A DNA stretch of 35,730 nucleotides. It comes from an uncultured Muribaculaceae bacterium. GTDB lineage: Bacteria; Bacteroidota; Bacteroidia; Bacteroidales; Muribaculaceae. This document shows positions 14,872 to 22,299 of this stretch, piece by piece. The notes under the pieces were generated by a model. That model had not been told where the DNA came from. It saw only the letters and a list, made by a program, of their open reading frames with translations, and made no database searches. The stretch's first letter is position 1. Each line of letters begins with the position of its first letter. The stretch covers positions 1 to 35,730 of the forward strand of contig CAJTZQ010000037.1 of the NCBI GenBank assembly GCA_910583795.1, given 5' to 3'. Both the position numbers and the translations under genes were made by a program.

Positions 14872-15240
14872 CCGTACTTTATGCCGTACGAATTTCGGGA
14901 GGGGTCCGGGGAGCCACACATGCCTTCTGTATCTTTATACCCTTATTATGCGGTTAAAGCATTGCATTATAATTATTTATGTTCCACGTGAAACATCCCT
15001 ATAATTATTTTTTTCTTGCGTGCTATAACTTAGAAATAAAAGTACATTCGTACGGTTAATAATAAAGAAATTGAAAATCAATAAAATAATATCGTACTTT
15101 TCCCGCACGATGGCGCACTTTTGCACGAGTGTACAAATTCGGATCGGGCACCGTACGAATTCCGTACTTTTTGCACAATTAAAAGTACGGTCGTAACATC
15201 CTGAATCATCGCTTGAATTAGTCCGTCCGTACGAATGTAC
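14872..15240. repeat. Cluster of CCGTAC-type motifs around the parS site
   Basis: CCGTACTTT occurs at 14872 and 15162 and as CGTACTTT at 15093. CCGTACGAAT occurs at 14884, 15151 and 15227. Inverted forms are ATTCGTACGG at 15046 and AAAAGTACGG at 15181. The copies at 15162-15171 and 15181-15190 form a perfect 10-bp inverted repeat with a 9-nt spacer. No gene is seen in the whole block 14448-15377. It is probably a binding array for a DNA-binding protein. Confidence 0.55.
14980..14995. other. parS partition site (exact 16-bp match)
   Basis: TGTTCCACGTGAAACA matches the general bacterial chromosomal parS consensus TGTTNCACGTGAAACA at every position. parS is bound by ParB, which spreads on DNA and works with ParA in segregation. 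No ParA or ParB gene is in the window, so host ParB or a gene outside the window would have to act here. The 16-base match makes chance unlikely. Confidence 0.8.
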
Positions 15241-15287
15241 AGCCATTTCCGACTTGTCAGCCGATAATTTCTCAAAAAAATTAAATG

Positions 15288-15345
15288 GTTTAATCTATTT
15301 GTGAATTATTTTTTTCATCAGTTCCGAAAAATTTACTTAATTTTG
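15288..15345 (+). promoter_or_regulatory. Probable late promoter with operator-like motif
   Basis: A minus-oriented copy of the recurrent motif (CACAAATAGATTAA on the minus strand) lies at about 15288-15308. A -7 box TAATTTTG follows at 15338-15345, 33 bp before the first virion-region gene at 15378. No other good promoter was seen between this point and the capsid genes, so it may drive the long virion operon. Confidence 0.45.
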
Positions 15346-15377
15346 CGTAAAATCTATCTTCAATCCTTTTCCTCGTT

Positions 15378-15842
15378 ATGTCGCAATTTTCAATTTATAT
15401 CAGCGTGCCTGATTATCTACACCAGTGGCTCAAAAATGAATATTGGAATCCCGAAACGGCACGGGTCGAATTTCCCCGTGGGTCAGCTCCCCGCGCGGTT
15501 ATGCAGAGCCTTCTATCCAAATGCCCGCGTGTGGATATTTCGTACCACGATCATTCAGGGGAGATCCCAGTGGAAGTTCCCACTTTCAAAGGGATCAACC
15601 CGCGGCTGTACAACCATCTTCCGGAAGCCGGCAAAAAAGCGCTTGTCTCCACAATCAAAAGAATGTTCCACCATATGATGTGGCGGGAGCTGTCTCCGCT
15701 CTTCACCCATGATGTACAGATCACGGATGTAATATATGCGTTCATGGATCGCCATGGCATCGAGCGTACCGAGAAAAACTGGGAGACCATACGCCAGATG
15801 TATCATCGTATGCGGAAAAAGACAGCCTTACAAGAAAGTTAA
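15378..15842 (+). CDS. Hypothetical protein, first gene of the virion operon
   Basis: This 154-aa protein was not recognised with confidence. The N-terminal part (residues 1-65) has beta strands (FSIYISVPDYL, RVDISYHD, IPVEVPTF). The C-terminal part (about 80-148) is helical and basic: KKALVSTIKRMFHHMMWRELSPLF, then DVIYAFMDRHGIERTEKNWETIRQMYHRMRKK. The latter resembles a helix-turn-helix region, so DNA binding (late gene regulation) is possible. It starts 33 bp after the probable late promoter. Confidence 0.55.
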   Translation: MSQFSIYISVPDYLHQWLKNEYWNPETARVEFPRGSAPRAVMQSLLSKCPRVDISYHDHSGEIPVEVPTFKGINPRLYNHLPEAGKKALVSTIKRMFHHMMWRELSPLFTHDVQITDVIYAFMDRHGIERTEKNWETIRQMYHRMRKKTALQES

Positions 15843-15920
15843 AATCTGTTAAATCGAGTTTACCTCAGACGCAAAAATTACCAGACTGCACATTCCGCAC
15901 ATTCCGCACGCAAGTCGGAA

Positions 15921-16011
15921 TTGATAATGGACAATTCTCCATTGCCCAAAATCGGACTACGGACAACGGAAAACTGACAACGTAAAACAAAATTCAAAAT
16001 TCAAAATTACA
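15921..16011 (+). repeat. Heptamer repeat tract before the 16012 gene
   Basis: Units with period 7 such as ACGGACA, ACGGAAA, ACTGACA, ACGTAAA, then AATTCAA repeated. It is the first of the intergenic heptamer tracts that mark the virion operon. Confidence 0.75.
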
Positions 16012-16434
16012 ATGCTTCCCCGGTCTCTCCCCGGCATTCGCCGGATATACTTTACGATGTGCGCCTCTCTGCCCCCTTATGTCATGCTTACAGGCATTTG
16101 TGGCGGCGCTGTGGCGATGTATCGTGATTCTCTTGAAAAAATACCCTTTGCAGGGGTGCCCACCTTGAAATGTGATGGTACGGTTGTTAACGGTTCCCGT
16201 CAGGAGAAATCCACTCTCGAGTTTCGTTCTTCGCTCCGGCTCCCTGAAGGTGTGGGGATTGCCTTTGTCGTGGAATGCGTCAACGGCAGTTCTTGGCTCA
16301 TAGGCTCGAGGGAACCGAATTATCCGGTCGTGGAATACTCCGATTTCTCGGGTGATCCCACGGGTTCCGCTGCTGTACGTACATACAAAATCACCCATAT
16401 TGGCATTAAATCGGCTATCCCCGTGGTTTTATAG
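16012..16434 (+). CDS. Hypothetical virion-operon protein
   Basis: This 140-aa protein was not recognised. It starts with a hydrophobic Cys-containing part (PPYVMLTGICGGAVAMYRDSL) and continues as beta-rich sequence (STLEFRSSLRLPEGVGIAFVVECVNG). It lies between the first operon gene and the protease-scaffold gene. A virion or head-assembly role is inferred only from position. Confidence 0.55.
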   Translation: MLPRSLPGIRRIYFTMCASLPPYVMLTGICGGAVAMYRDSLEKIPFAGVPTLKCDGTVVNGSRQEKSTLEFRSSLRLPEGVGIAFVVECVNGSSWLIGSREPNYPVVEYSDFSGDPTGSAAVRTYKITHIGIKSAIPVVL

Positions 16435-16526
16435 TCTTTTTTAGGCACATCTTAAGTTTATAATTTTGGGCATCATTCTTAATTCAGCATTATGCATTCA
16501 GCATTATGCATTGCTAATTGCCCAAA

Positions 16527-17597
16527 ATGCCCAGAAACTACAATTTATATCTCCGTGGATCCGTAGGCGGATGGGATTTCGATTCCGGATACGTCAACTG
16601 GGTTCTCGACCAGCACAAGGACAAGGAAGTTCACGTCCTAATTGATTCCCGTGGCGGACGCGTCGACACTGCTCTTTCTATCTCTTCTCTTTTCCGTGCC
16701 CATGGCAACGTACATGTCCATTATGCCGGCATGAACGCTTCGGCGGCTACCATAGCCTCCATGGGCGCGAAACACATCTCAATCGATGAAGGATCCTGCT
16801 ACCTCGTGCACAAATGCATGAACCTCGTGCTTGAGTGGGACTACATGAACGCCGACGAACTGGAGGCGCACATCGCCCAGCTCCAGAAAATGAAGGAGGA
16901 TCAGGATGTCATCGACGGTTGCATTGCCGGCATGTACGCCAAGCGCTGTAAAAAGACGAAAGACGAACTCCTCGCACTCATGAAAAAAGGTGGGTGGCTC
17001 ACTCCGCAGCAGGCGCTCGAATGGGGTTTTGTCGACGAGATCACCACCTATGACGAGGACAAAAAGCCGGAGCTCACCGAAGCGGTCGCCAGCGAGCTTG
17101 CTTCCGCAGGTATCCCGCTTCCACCGATCGATCTCAAGAAAGATTCCTTCCTCGCACGTCTCAAGAAACTTTTCGCACCCGATTACCAGGACAACGGAAA
17201 ACAGACTGCAGACCACTCAAGCCCTGCAACTCAAAACTCACAACTTACAACTCAAAACTCTCAATCCACAATGCCAGACAAATTTAAGGCTCTTGCCGCT
17301 CTCCTGGGCGCTTCTCTCGTTGCTGCCGACGGTAAGTTCACTATTACTGAAGACCAGGCTGAAAAGATCAACGGCGCTTTAGATTCCCGCGACACCGAAA
17401 TCAACACCCTCAAGACTCAGATCAACGAAAAGGATACCACGATCAACGATCTCAACAAAAAGGTCGAGGATCTCAAGAAGGAACCAGCTGATACCACCGG
17501 CAATGTACAGGAACAGCACAAGGATGATAAGTCCGACGGTCCCGGCGACGACATCGACGGCATCGTTGATCAGCTTGCCAAAGCCTACCGCAGTTAA
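16527..17597 (+). CDS. ClpP-like prohead protease fused in frame to scaffold protein
   Basis: This 356-aa protein has a ClpP/S14 fold at residues about 1-175: SRGG near 41-44, likely catalytic Ser72 in MNASAATIASMG, likely His95 in CYLVHK, and the typical WLTPQQALEWGFVDEI near 157-172. Residues 228-248 are a translated heptamer-repeat tract (ATQNSQLTTQNSQST). Residues 249-356, beginning MPDKFKAL, look like a separate scaffold: helical coiled coil (DTEINTLKTQINEKDTTINDLNKKVEDL) and an acidic end. ATG 17271 could start the scaffold alone, as in lambda C/Nu3. The start is ATG 16527, not an upstream TTG at 16518. Confidence 0.85.
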   Translation: MPRNYNLYLRGSVGGWDFDSGYVNWVLDQHKDKEVHVLIDSRGGRVDTALSISSLFRAHGNVHVHYAGMNASAATIASMGAKHISIDEGSCYLVHKCMNLVLEWDYMNADELEAHIAQLQKMKEDQDVIDGCIAGMYAKRCKKTKDELLALMKKGGWLTPQQALEWGFVDEITTYDEDKKPELTEAVASELASAGIPLPPIDLKKDSFLARLKKLFAPDYQDNGKQTADHSSPATQNSQLTTQNSQSTMPDKFKALAALLGASLVAADGKFTITEDQAEKINGALDSRDTEINTLKTQINEKDTTINDLNKKVEDLKKEPADTTGNVQEQHKDDKSDGPGDDIDGIVDQLAKAYRS

Positions 17598-17727
17598 TTA
17601 AAAATTGATAATTGAAAATTGATAATTAAAAATTAAAGAATTATCAATTCCCCATTATCCATTATCAATTCCCTTCCTTCCCGACTTACAATTCAACACT
17701 CAACATTCAACACTCAAAATTTCCACC
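17598..17727 (+). repeat. Heptamer repeat tract between protease-scaffold and capsid
   Basis: Units ATTGATA/ATTGAAA, ATTATCC/ATTATCA and AACACTC/AACATTC in succession, all period 7, fill the 130-bp gap up to the GTG start of the capsid gene. Confidence 0.85.
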
Positions 17728-18798
17728 GTGTCAGACGTTAAAATTCGTATCTCTGACGACGAGCTCCAGAAATACAAGGATCTCGCCGTGCAGTGGTCAC
17801 CGGTGTATCAGCGCCTACCTATCGCTGTAGCCGGCGACGTCCTTAAATTCTTCACTCCAGTCAACAAACTCCGCGGTAAGCGCCGCATGCCATCGATCTA
17901 CGGCAAATCCCAGTTCAAACCTTTCAATAAGACAAAGACCTCGGATGCCAACGTGGATATCTCATGGCGTGAGCTCGAGACTTTCCATGGCAACGTTATC
18001 GAGACTTTCGCACCCGTCGATTACGTCGACTTCCCCCTTGGATATAACTCCAAATACCTTGGCGAGGCTCTCAAAAACGCACCTCAGGCTGTCCTCATTA
18101 TGTCGGAGCTTACAGCTTCCCGTGGTCAGTTTATCGCCCAGGCTGCGATCACCGGCAAGCGCAATCCCGCAGGTGAAACCACCGAGGATATCGCCGACGG
18201 TGTGATCACAATCGCCAAGGCTGAGATCGAGGCTGGAAATATCTCTGTTGCCAACGGCAACCTATTTGAGATGCCGGAAGTCCTCGATGATACCAACACC
18301 TGCGACCTTCTCAAGAAGTTTGTCTTCTCCATGGATCCGTTCCTCCGCAAGACGGAGAACTTCCTGTTCTGTGCCCCCGAGGTCGTTGACATGTATAATG
18401 AGTCTTACCTCCTTACACATCACGACGTCCCATATAACAAGGAATATGAGCAGCCATACGTGGAAGGCTCTTCACGAAAGCTCACTCTCGTTGGCCTACC
18501 ACAGCTTGCCGGCACTGATATCTTGTTCGCCACTCAGAAGAAAAACCTTCTCTACGGCACATGGCTCGAGTCTGATCAAAACTATGTCGACATTATACGT
18601 GCCGGGCATTACGAGATGTCCATGTGTTCCGACATGTGGCTTGGTTTCAACTTCCGCACCCTTGACAAGCGCGTCATCAAGTTCATCAAGCTTAAGACTG
18701 CCGCGGCAGCTCCCGTTACCCCTGAAAAACCGGGCGATAACCAGGGAGGGGCTCAGGAAGGTGAGCAGACAGGTGAGCAGCAAGGCCAGGGCGAATAA
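17728..18798 (+). CDS. Probable major capsid protein (GTG start)
   Basis: This 356-aa protein follows the protease-scaffold gene, the normal place for the major capsid gene. The sequence is non-repetitive and mixed alpha/beta, without cysteine pairs; segments such as PVYQRLPIAVAGDVLKFFTP and ASRGQFIAQAAITGKRNPAG fit a shell protein. The C-terminal tail is Gly/Gln/Glu-rich (GGAQEGEQTGEQQGQGE), probably disordered. The start codon is GTG in the context CACCGTG, after a heptamer tract. Identification rests on position and size, as no signature motif is visible. Confidence 0.7.
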   Translation: MSDVKIRISDDELQKYKDLAVQWSPVYQRLPIAVAGDVLKFFTPVNKLRGKRRMPSIYGKSQFKPFNKTKTSDANVDISWRELETFHGNVIETFAPVDYVDFPLGYNSKYLGEALKNAPQAVLIMSELTASRGQFIAQAAITGKRNPAGETTEDIADGVITIAKAEIEAGNISVANGNLFEMPEVLDDTNTCDLLKKFVFSMDPFLRKTENFLFCAPEVVDMYNESYLLTHHDVPYNKEYEQPYVEGSSRKLTLVGLPQLAGTDILFATQKKNLLYGTWLESDQNYVDIIRAGHYEMSMCSDMWLGFNFRTLDKRVIKFIKLKTAAAAPVTPEKPGDNQGGAQEGEQTGEQQGQGE

Positions 18799-18834
18799 TC
18801 CAACATTCAACTTTCAAAATTCAAAATTATCACC

Positions 18835-19419
18835 GTGGCAGCAGCAAATAAATGTTCCCTTTTGCTCAAGTCTCTCGGGTGGTGCTACGGTACCCCCGTG
18901 AAGCCGGGCATCCGCCGTCGTGTCTACGGCATCGACGGTTCAAAGATCGTTAAATGGCCTACCTTCACCCGTGATGAGCTCGGACGTATCACGTCAGCCA
19001 TCATGAAGGGCAACTTCGAGCTTGCCGAAGGTGCCAAATGGGCTTACATCGACCACCTTCCTGACAAGGCATCCTTCAAGTCCGAGACTCAGGGCGAGCC
19101 ACCTTCGCAGTCCTTCAAGGTCACCGCGGAGATCGTCCATCCCGGGGTGGGACAGGAGGCGGCTGAAGCAACAGCATCTCTCCTCAATTCAAACATGGTC
19201 TTCCTCGTGCAGGACATGATGGGCAACTACCGTGTCATCGGCTCCGAGGATTACGACACACTCGCCACTTCTTCCCGTGACAACGGGCAGGGTGCTACAG
19301 GTACTGCAGGTACGACAATCACCATCGAGGCTTCTATGGAGATCGACGCGCCTATCTACACAGGGGAAATCGTTACCGACGACGGCACTATCAATGAAAG
19401 TGCCGGTGATGGAGTCTGA
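18835..19419 (+). CDS. Putative virion protein (tail tube or head decoration-like)
   Basis: In this 194-aa protein the C-terminal half is beta-rich: VFLVQDMMGNYRVIGSEDYDT, then TGTAGTTITIEASMEIDAPIYTGEI. This strand pattern with a short YxGxI edge resembles tail tube or decoration proteins of Bacteroidales phages, but the match is weak. GTG start in the same CACCGTG context as the capsid gene, 36 bp after it. Its end overlaps the next gene by 11 bp. Confidence 0.5.
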   Translation: MAAANKCSLLLKSLGWCYGTPVKPGIRRRVYGIDGSKIVKWPTFTRDELGRITSAIMKGNFELAEGAKWAYIDHLPDKASFKSETQGEPPSQSFKVTAEIVHPGVGQEAAEATASLLNSNMVFLVQDMMGNYRVIGSEDYDTLATSSRDNGQGATGTAGTTITIEASMEIDAPIYTGEIVTDDGTINESAGDGV

Positions 19420-20035
19420 TCTTCTCTCCTCGATAGCCGGGATTCTGGCTGACGTTCCCCCGTCCGACATATCCTTCGACACAGGAGCAGCTCCGGTCAA
19501 AGATCTTTTCGCGGAGCACAAAAGAAAAGGGTGGGACAAATCCCTGGAAGCCCGGTGCAATTTCGACTATCGTCCCGCGCTGGTGCCTCGCGCCGGCGTC
19601 TGGTTCCTTTCTTTGTGGAAAAAATCCCTGATGGGTCGCACCCTCACGGAAATAAAGTCCGACCCGGCTGAGATCTCGCACTTCGCGGATGCCGTGTCGG
19701 GCTTTCTTTCTAAATTTCTCGGCCCGTCAGTCGCCAACGGTTCCTGGAGCCTGTGCACCACTCCCAAGCGCCGCCACAAGGTACGCAATTTCGCCACCCT
19801 TATCTCTCAGGAGTTGTCCCGGAAATTGGACATCCCTTTTTATGAAGACGTGGCGATGTGCCGCACACGTCAGCGTGTCAATGCCGTCTTCACGCTCAAC
19901 GTGTTGCCTGAGGAACCTAACATCATAGTCTTCGACGATTTCGTCACCACAGGATCCACACTCGGTGCGATGTCACGTCTCCTCCTTCCACAGGGCAAGA
20001 CACTCCTCTTCGTCGCCGGAATCAACAACGCATAA
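19409..20035 (+). CDS. Phosphoribosyltransferase-like protein in the head module
   Basis: In this 208-aa protein residues 172-184 (IIVFDDFVTTGST) are the PRPP-binding signature of type I phosphoribosyltransferases, as in ComF-like proteins. The preceding segment (KRRHKVRNFATLISQELSRKLDIPFYEDVAMCRTRQRV) fits the same fold. The N-terminal 100 residues have WDKSLEARCNFDYRPALVPR and several Cys. A natural substrate cannot be told. It sits inside the head/terminase block, overlapping the 18835 gene by 11 bp from ATG 19409. A longer frame from 19232 is a shadow of that gene. Confidence 0.75.
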   Translation: MESDLLSSIAGILADVPPSDISFDTGAAPVKDLFAEHKRKGWDKSLEARCNFDYRPALVPRAGVWFLSLWKKSLMGRTLTEIKSDPAEISHFADAVSGFLSKFLGPSVANGSWSLCTTPKRRHKVRNFATLISQELSRKLDIPFYEDVAMCRTRQRVNAVFTLNVLPEEPNIIVFDDFVTTGSTLGAMSRLLLPQGKTLLFVAGINNA

Positions 20036-20096
20036 ATAATTTTGAATGTTGAATCAATTTCTAATTGCTGATTACTAATTGCTAATTGCTAATTGA
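20036..20096 (+). repeat. Heptamer repeat tract with stop-proximal module
   Basis: After the stop comes ATAATTTTGAATGTTGAAT, then ATTGCTG/ATTACTA/ATTGCTA/ATTGCTA units of period 7, up to the next ATG. Confidence 0.85.
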
Positions 20097-20819
20097 ATGG
20101 AACTTACCCCAAAAATCAAGGCATGGCTCGACGCCGACCCTTCCACCCGCTCTCTTGAGGAAGGCGCGATGATACTCTTCCGCGTCACAAAAAACCGTAT
20201 CCTCTACGACAACATCATACGCCGCAACAATGTCCGTGCACTCGAATACCACATGAACAAGATCTGGATGCAGCGGCAGCAGCGCGTCACCCGCGAACAG
20301 GTTGCCGGCATGATGGATCAGGTCGACAGGATTACAAAATCATGCGGTATCGTCCCCTCCAAAAAATCCGAATGGCAGCGCGGCAAACGTGCCGACCACG
20401 ATCAGCTCCCGGAGGAGATCCGCAGGCTTTATGAGGAAAACCTTGACATCATGCGCCGCATGCGCGAATGCCACACACACCTCCGGCTCATCAACCCCTC
20501 CAACTCATCATGTCCGGATTCCGACCGCTACCCCTGGGCGAAACAGATCATAGAATACGATCGCATGTATCGTGACAACTGGAACAGGTATGATCATTAC
20601 GTCATGGGCACACCGCCCTCATCCACAGTCCTTGCGGTGGATCCACGCACGGCATCGAAAAATGCGGCGAAGACATGCAACATGCTCCTCGGCAAATACG
20701 CTAAGAATCCCGATGAAAAACTTGCCGAAAGGATCCGTGAGGCATACGCCAAGGTCAACAGCCCGACAATAGCCCTCGCTCAAAAAATGGCAGCCGCCAA
20801 ACTAATGACTAATGACTAA
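20097..20819 (+). CDS. Hypothetical virion-operon protein
   Basis: This 240-aa protein was not recognised. It is highly charged and mostly helical (RILYDNIIRRNNVRALEYHMNKI, RREQVAGMMDQVDRI, LPEEIRRLYEENLDIMRRMREC). Its last residues (LMTND) are encoded by a heptamer repeat (ACTAATG units) that also supplies the stop, so the C-terminus was made or changed by the repeat. Position fits a head-assembly or packaging accessory factor. Confidence 0.55.
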   Translation: MELTPKIKAWLDADPSTRSLEEGAMILFRVTKNRILYDNIIRRNNVRALEYHMNKIWMQRQQRVTREQVAGMMDQVDRITKSCGIVPSKKSEWQRGKRADHDQLPEEIRRLYEENLDIMRRMRECHTHLRLINPSNSSCPDSDRYPWAKQIIEYDRMYRDNWNRYDHYVMGTPPSSTVLAVDPRTASKNAAKTCNMLLGKYAKNPDEKLAERIREAYAKVNSPTIALAQKMAAAKLMTND

Positions 20820-20836
20820 TGAACTAATGACTAATT
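20820..20836 (+). repeat. Heptamer tract running from stop to next start
   Basis: ACTAATG and AACTAATG units cover the gap between the two genes; the preceding stop and the next start lie in or beside the same repeat. Confidence 0.6.
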
Positions 20837-21340
20837 ATGCATTATGAATTGCTAAAGTCATTATCAGGTGCTTCTTCCCAGGCATACATCACCGACACCC
20901 TGCAGGTGGCGGATATACTGCAGTGGATCCTTGATCAGACAGGCCCCGCCGATATCCGCATGACATCCTTCTCGATCTCCGAGGAGTTCCTCCGGAGATT
21001 ATATTTCATAAAGAAAAAAGGGCTTGTCCGGGAGCTTGACATCGTGCTCGACTTCAAGGCGACAAACAAGACCCTCATTCTCTGGCCCTTCATCCGCCGC
21101 ACGGTAAGTCGTTGCCACCTTGCCAACAATCATTCTAAAGTGCTCCTGGTGTCAAACGAAAAATCTAAAGTGGCGCTCGTCACCTCCCAGAACCTCACTC
21201 GCGGCAACCGCTACGAATCCGGTATAATCACCACGGATCCGGAGATATTCGATGCCCTTGCCGCAGATCTTGAAAACATTATAACACGTCAGTCAGTCCC
21301 GTTCCATGAAATATACACCCAAACAGCTGGAGACGATTGA
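20837..21340 (+). CDS. Phospholipase D-like (HKD) family protein, single copy of motif
   Basis: In this 167-aa protein residues 99-127 contain HSK, then a ten-residue gap, SQN and E: NNHSKVLLV, VTSQNLTRGNRYESG. This matches the PLD_c_2 type phosphodiesterase pattern H-x-K-x(n)-N-x(n)-E. One HKD motif per chain implies a dimer, as in the nuclease Nuc family. It may be a DNA-processing nuclease. It overlaps the next gene by 35 bp and lies next to the terminase genes, so a link with packaging or DNA ends is possible. Confidence 0.7.
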   Translation: MHYELLKSLSGASSQAYITDTLQVADILQWILDQTGPADIRMTSFSISEEFLRRLYFIKKKGLVRELDIVLDFKATNKTLILWPFIRRTVSRCHLANNHSKVLLVSNEKSKVALVTSQNLTRGNRYESGIITTDPEIFDALAADLENIITRQSVPFHEIYTQTAGDD

Positions 21341-21581
21341 GCAGCTTGCGCGAATCTGCACACGTCCCACGGAGATAGCCATACTCCTTGACATACCCGA
21401 AGAAAAGTTCAAGTCCGACATAGCAATTGCCGGATCACCGGCGCGCCTGGCATACCTCAAAGGAAAGATAGCCACAAAGACCGAGATCCGCAAAAAGATG
21501 GTGGAGCTTGCATCCGTATGCTCCCCTGCAGCCGTGGAAATGCTCGACAAGGCTCTCCTCGACATGGAAGACGACGAATAG
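21306..21581 (+). CDS. Small HTH protein, possible packaging accessory
   Basis: In this 91-aa protein an N-terminal helical region reads like a small-terminase HTH: KQLETIEQLARICTRPTEIAILLDIPEEKFKSDI. The C-terminus is acidic (ALLDMEDDE). It overlaps the PLD-like gene by 35 bp. It may be an accessory to the next gene, which is the better small-terminase candidate. Confidence 0.5.
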   Translation: MKYTPKQLETIEQLARICTRPTEIAILLDIPEEKFKSDIAIAGSPARLAYLKGKIATKTEIRKKMVELASVCSPAAVEMLDKALLDMEDDE

Positions 21582-21669
21582 AAATAATTTTGAAATGTAG
21601 AATGTTGAATGGATCCAAAATTCAAAATTATCCATTATCAATTATCCATTATCAATTATCAATTGCCTC
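21582..21669 (+). repeat. Heptamer repeat tract before terminase genes
   Basis: After the stop: AATAATTTTGAAATG, GAATGTT, GAATGGA, then TTATCCA/TTATCAA units of period 7 to the next start. Confidence 0.85.
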
Positions 21670-22299
21670 ATGCCTCTCCCGTCAATCCTCGAATCTTGTA
21701 AGCTCGACCTCCTTGCCACCGACGAAGAGCTGCAGCAGAAATACCCGCTTGCTATGGCGGAGCGTATCACCCGCATACGCGACATGTACAACTACTGGCT
21801 GGCAAACCCCTCCATGAAAGACCGTCAGTTGCGCGACGCAATCATGTCGCGATACGACGTCTCCCAGTCCACGGCATACTCCGACATATCGGTCATCCAC
21901 CAGCTTGTGCCGCTCCTCTCACAGAAGAGCCGCGACTTCCACCGCTCACGCGCCAACGAAATGATGCTTGAGACCTATGCCATGGCGAAGGCGCGCAAGG
22001 ACACACGCACAATGGCGATGACTGCTGCCAACTACGCAAAATATAACCGCGTCGATGTCGAAGACGAAATGACTATGCCTTACGAGGATATCGTGCCGCA
22101 GCCGTTCTGCCCGACACTCGATGTCACTGTGCTTGGCATCAAGCCGATCCCCGATGTTTACAACCATATCTCAAGGCTTACAAAAGAATTCTCTCGAGAC
22201 TTCGCCGACATTGAGGACGTCGAGGCTGAAGATATCGACCTCGAGGAAGATAAACTTTTTGCACCACTTACAGATGATACTGACCGACCCGAAATATAA
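21670..22299 (+). CDS. Probable terminase small subunit
   Basis: This 209-aa protein has an N-terminal HTH-like segment (ERITRIRDMYNYWLANPSMKDRQLRDAIMSRYDVSQSTAYSDI) similar to the DNA-recognition domain of small terminases. The C-terminal third is acidic (DFADIEDVEAEDIDLEEDK), as expected for a large-subunit-binding tail. It directly precedes, and overlaps by 26 bp, the large terminase gene. A parallel HTH-bearing small gene lies just upstream. Confidence 0.65.
   Translation: MPLPSILESCKLDLLATDEELQQKYPLAMAERITRIRDMYNYWLANPSMKDRQLRDAIMSRYDVSQSTAYSDISVIHQLVPLLSQKSRDFHRSRANEMMLETYAMAKARKDTRTMAMTAANYAKYNRVDVEDEMTMPYEDIVPQPFCPTLDVTVLGIKPIPDVYNHISRLTKEFSRDFADIEDVEAEDIDLEEDKLFAPLTDDTDRPEI

Noticed and set aside
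22121..22273. Longer N-terminus for large terminase
   Set aside because: This stretch is inside the small terminase gene and does not resemble terminase; MILTDPKYK at 22274 is the natural start.
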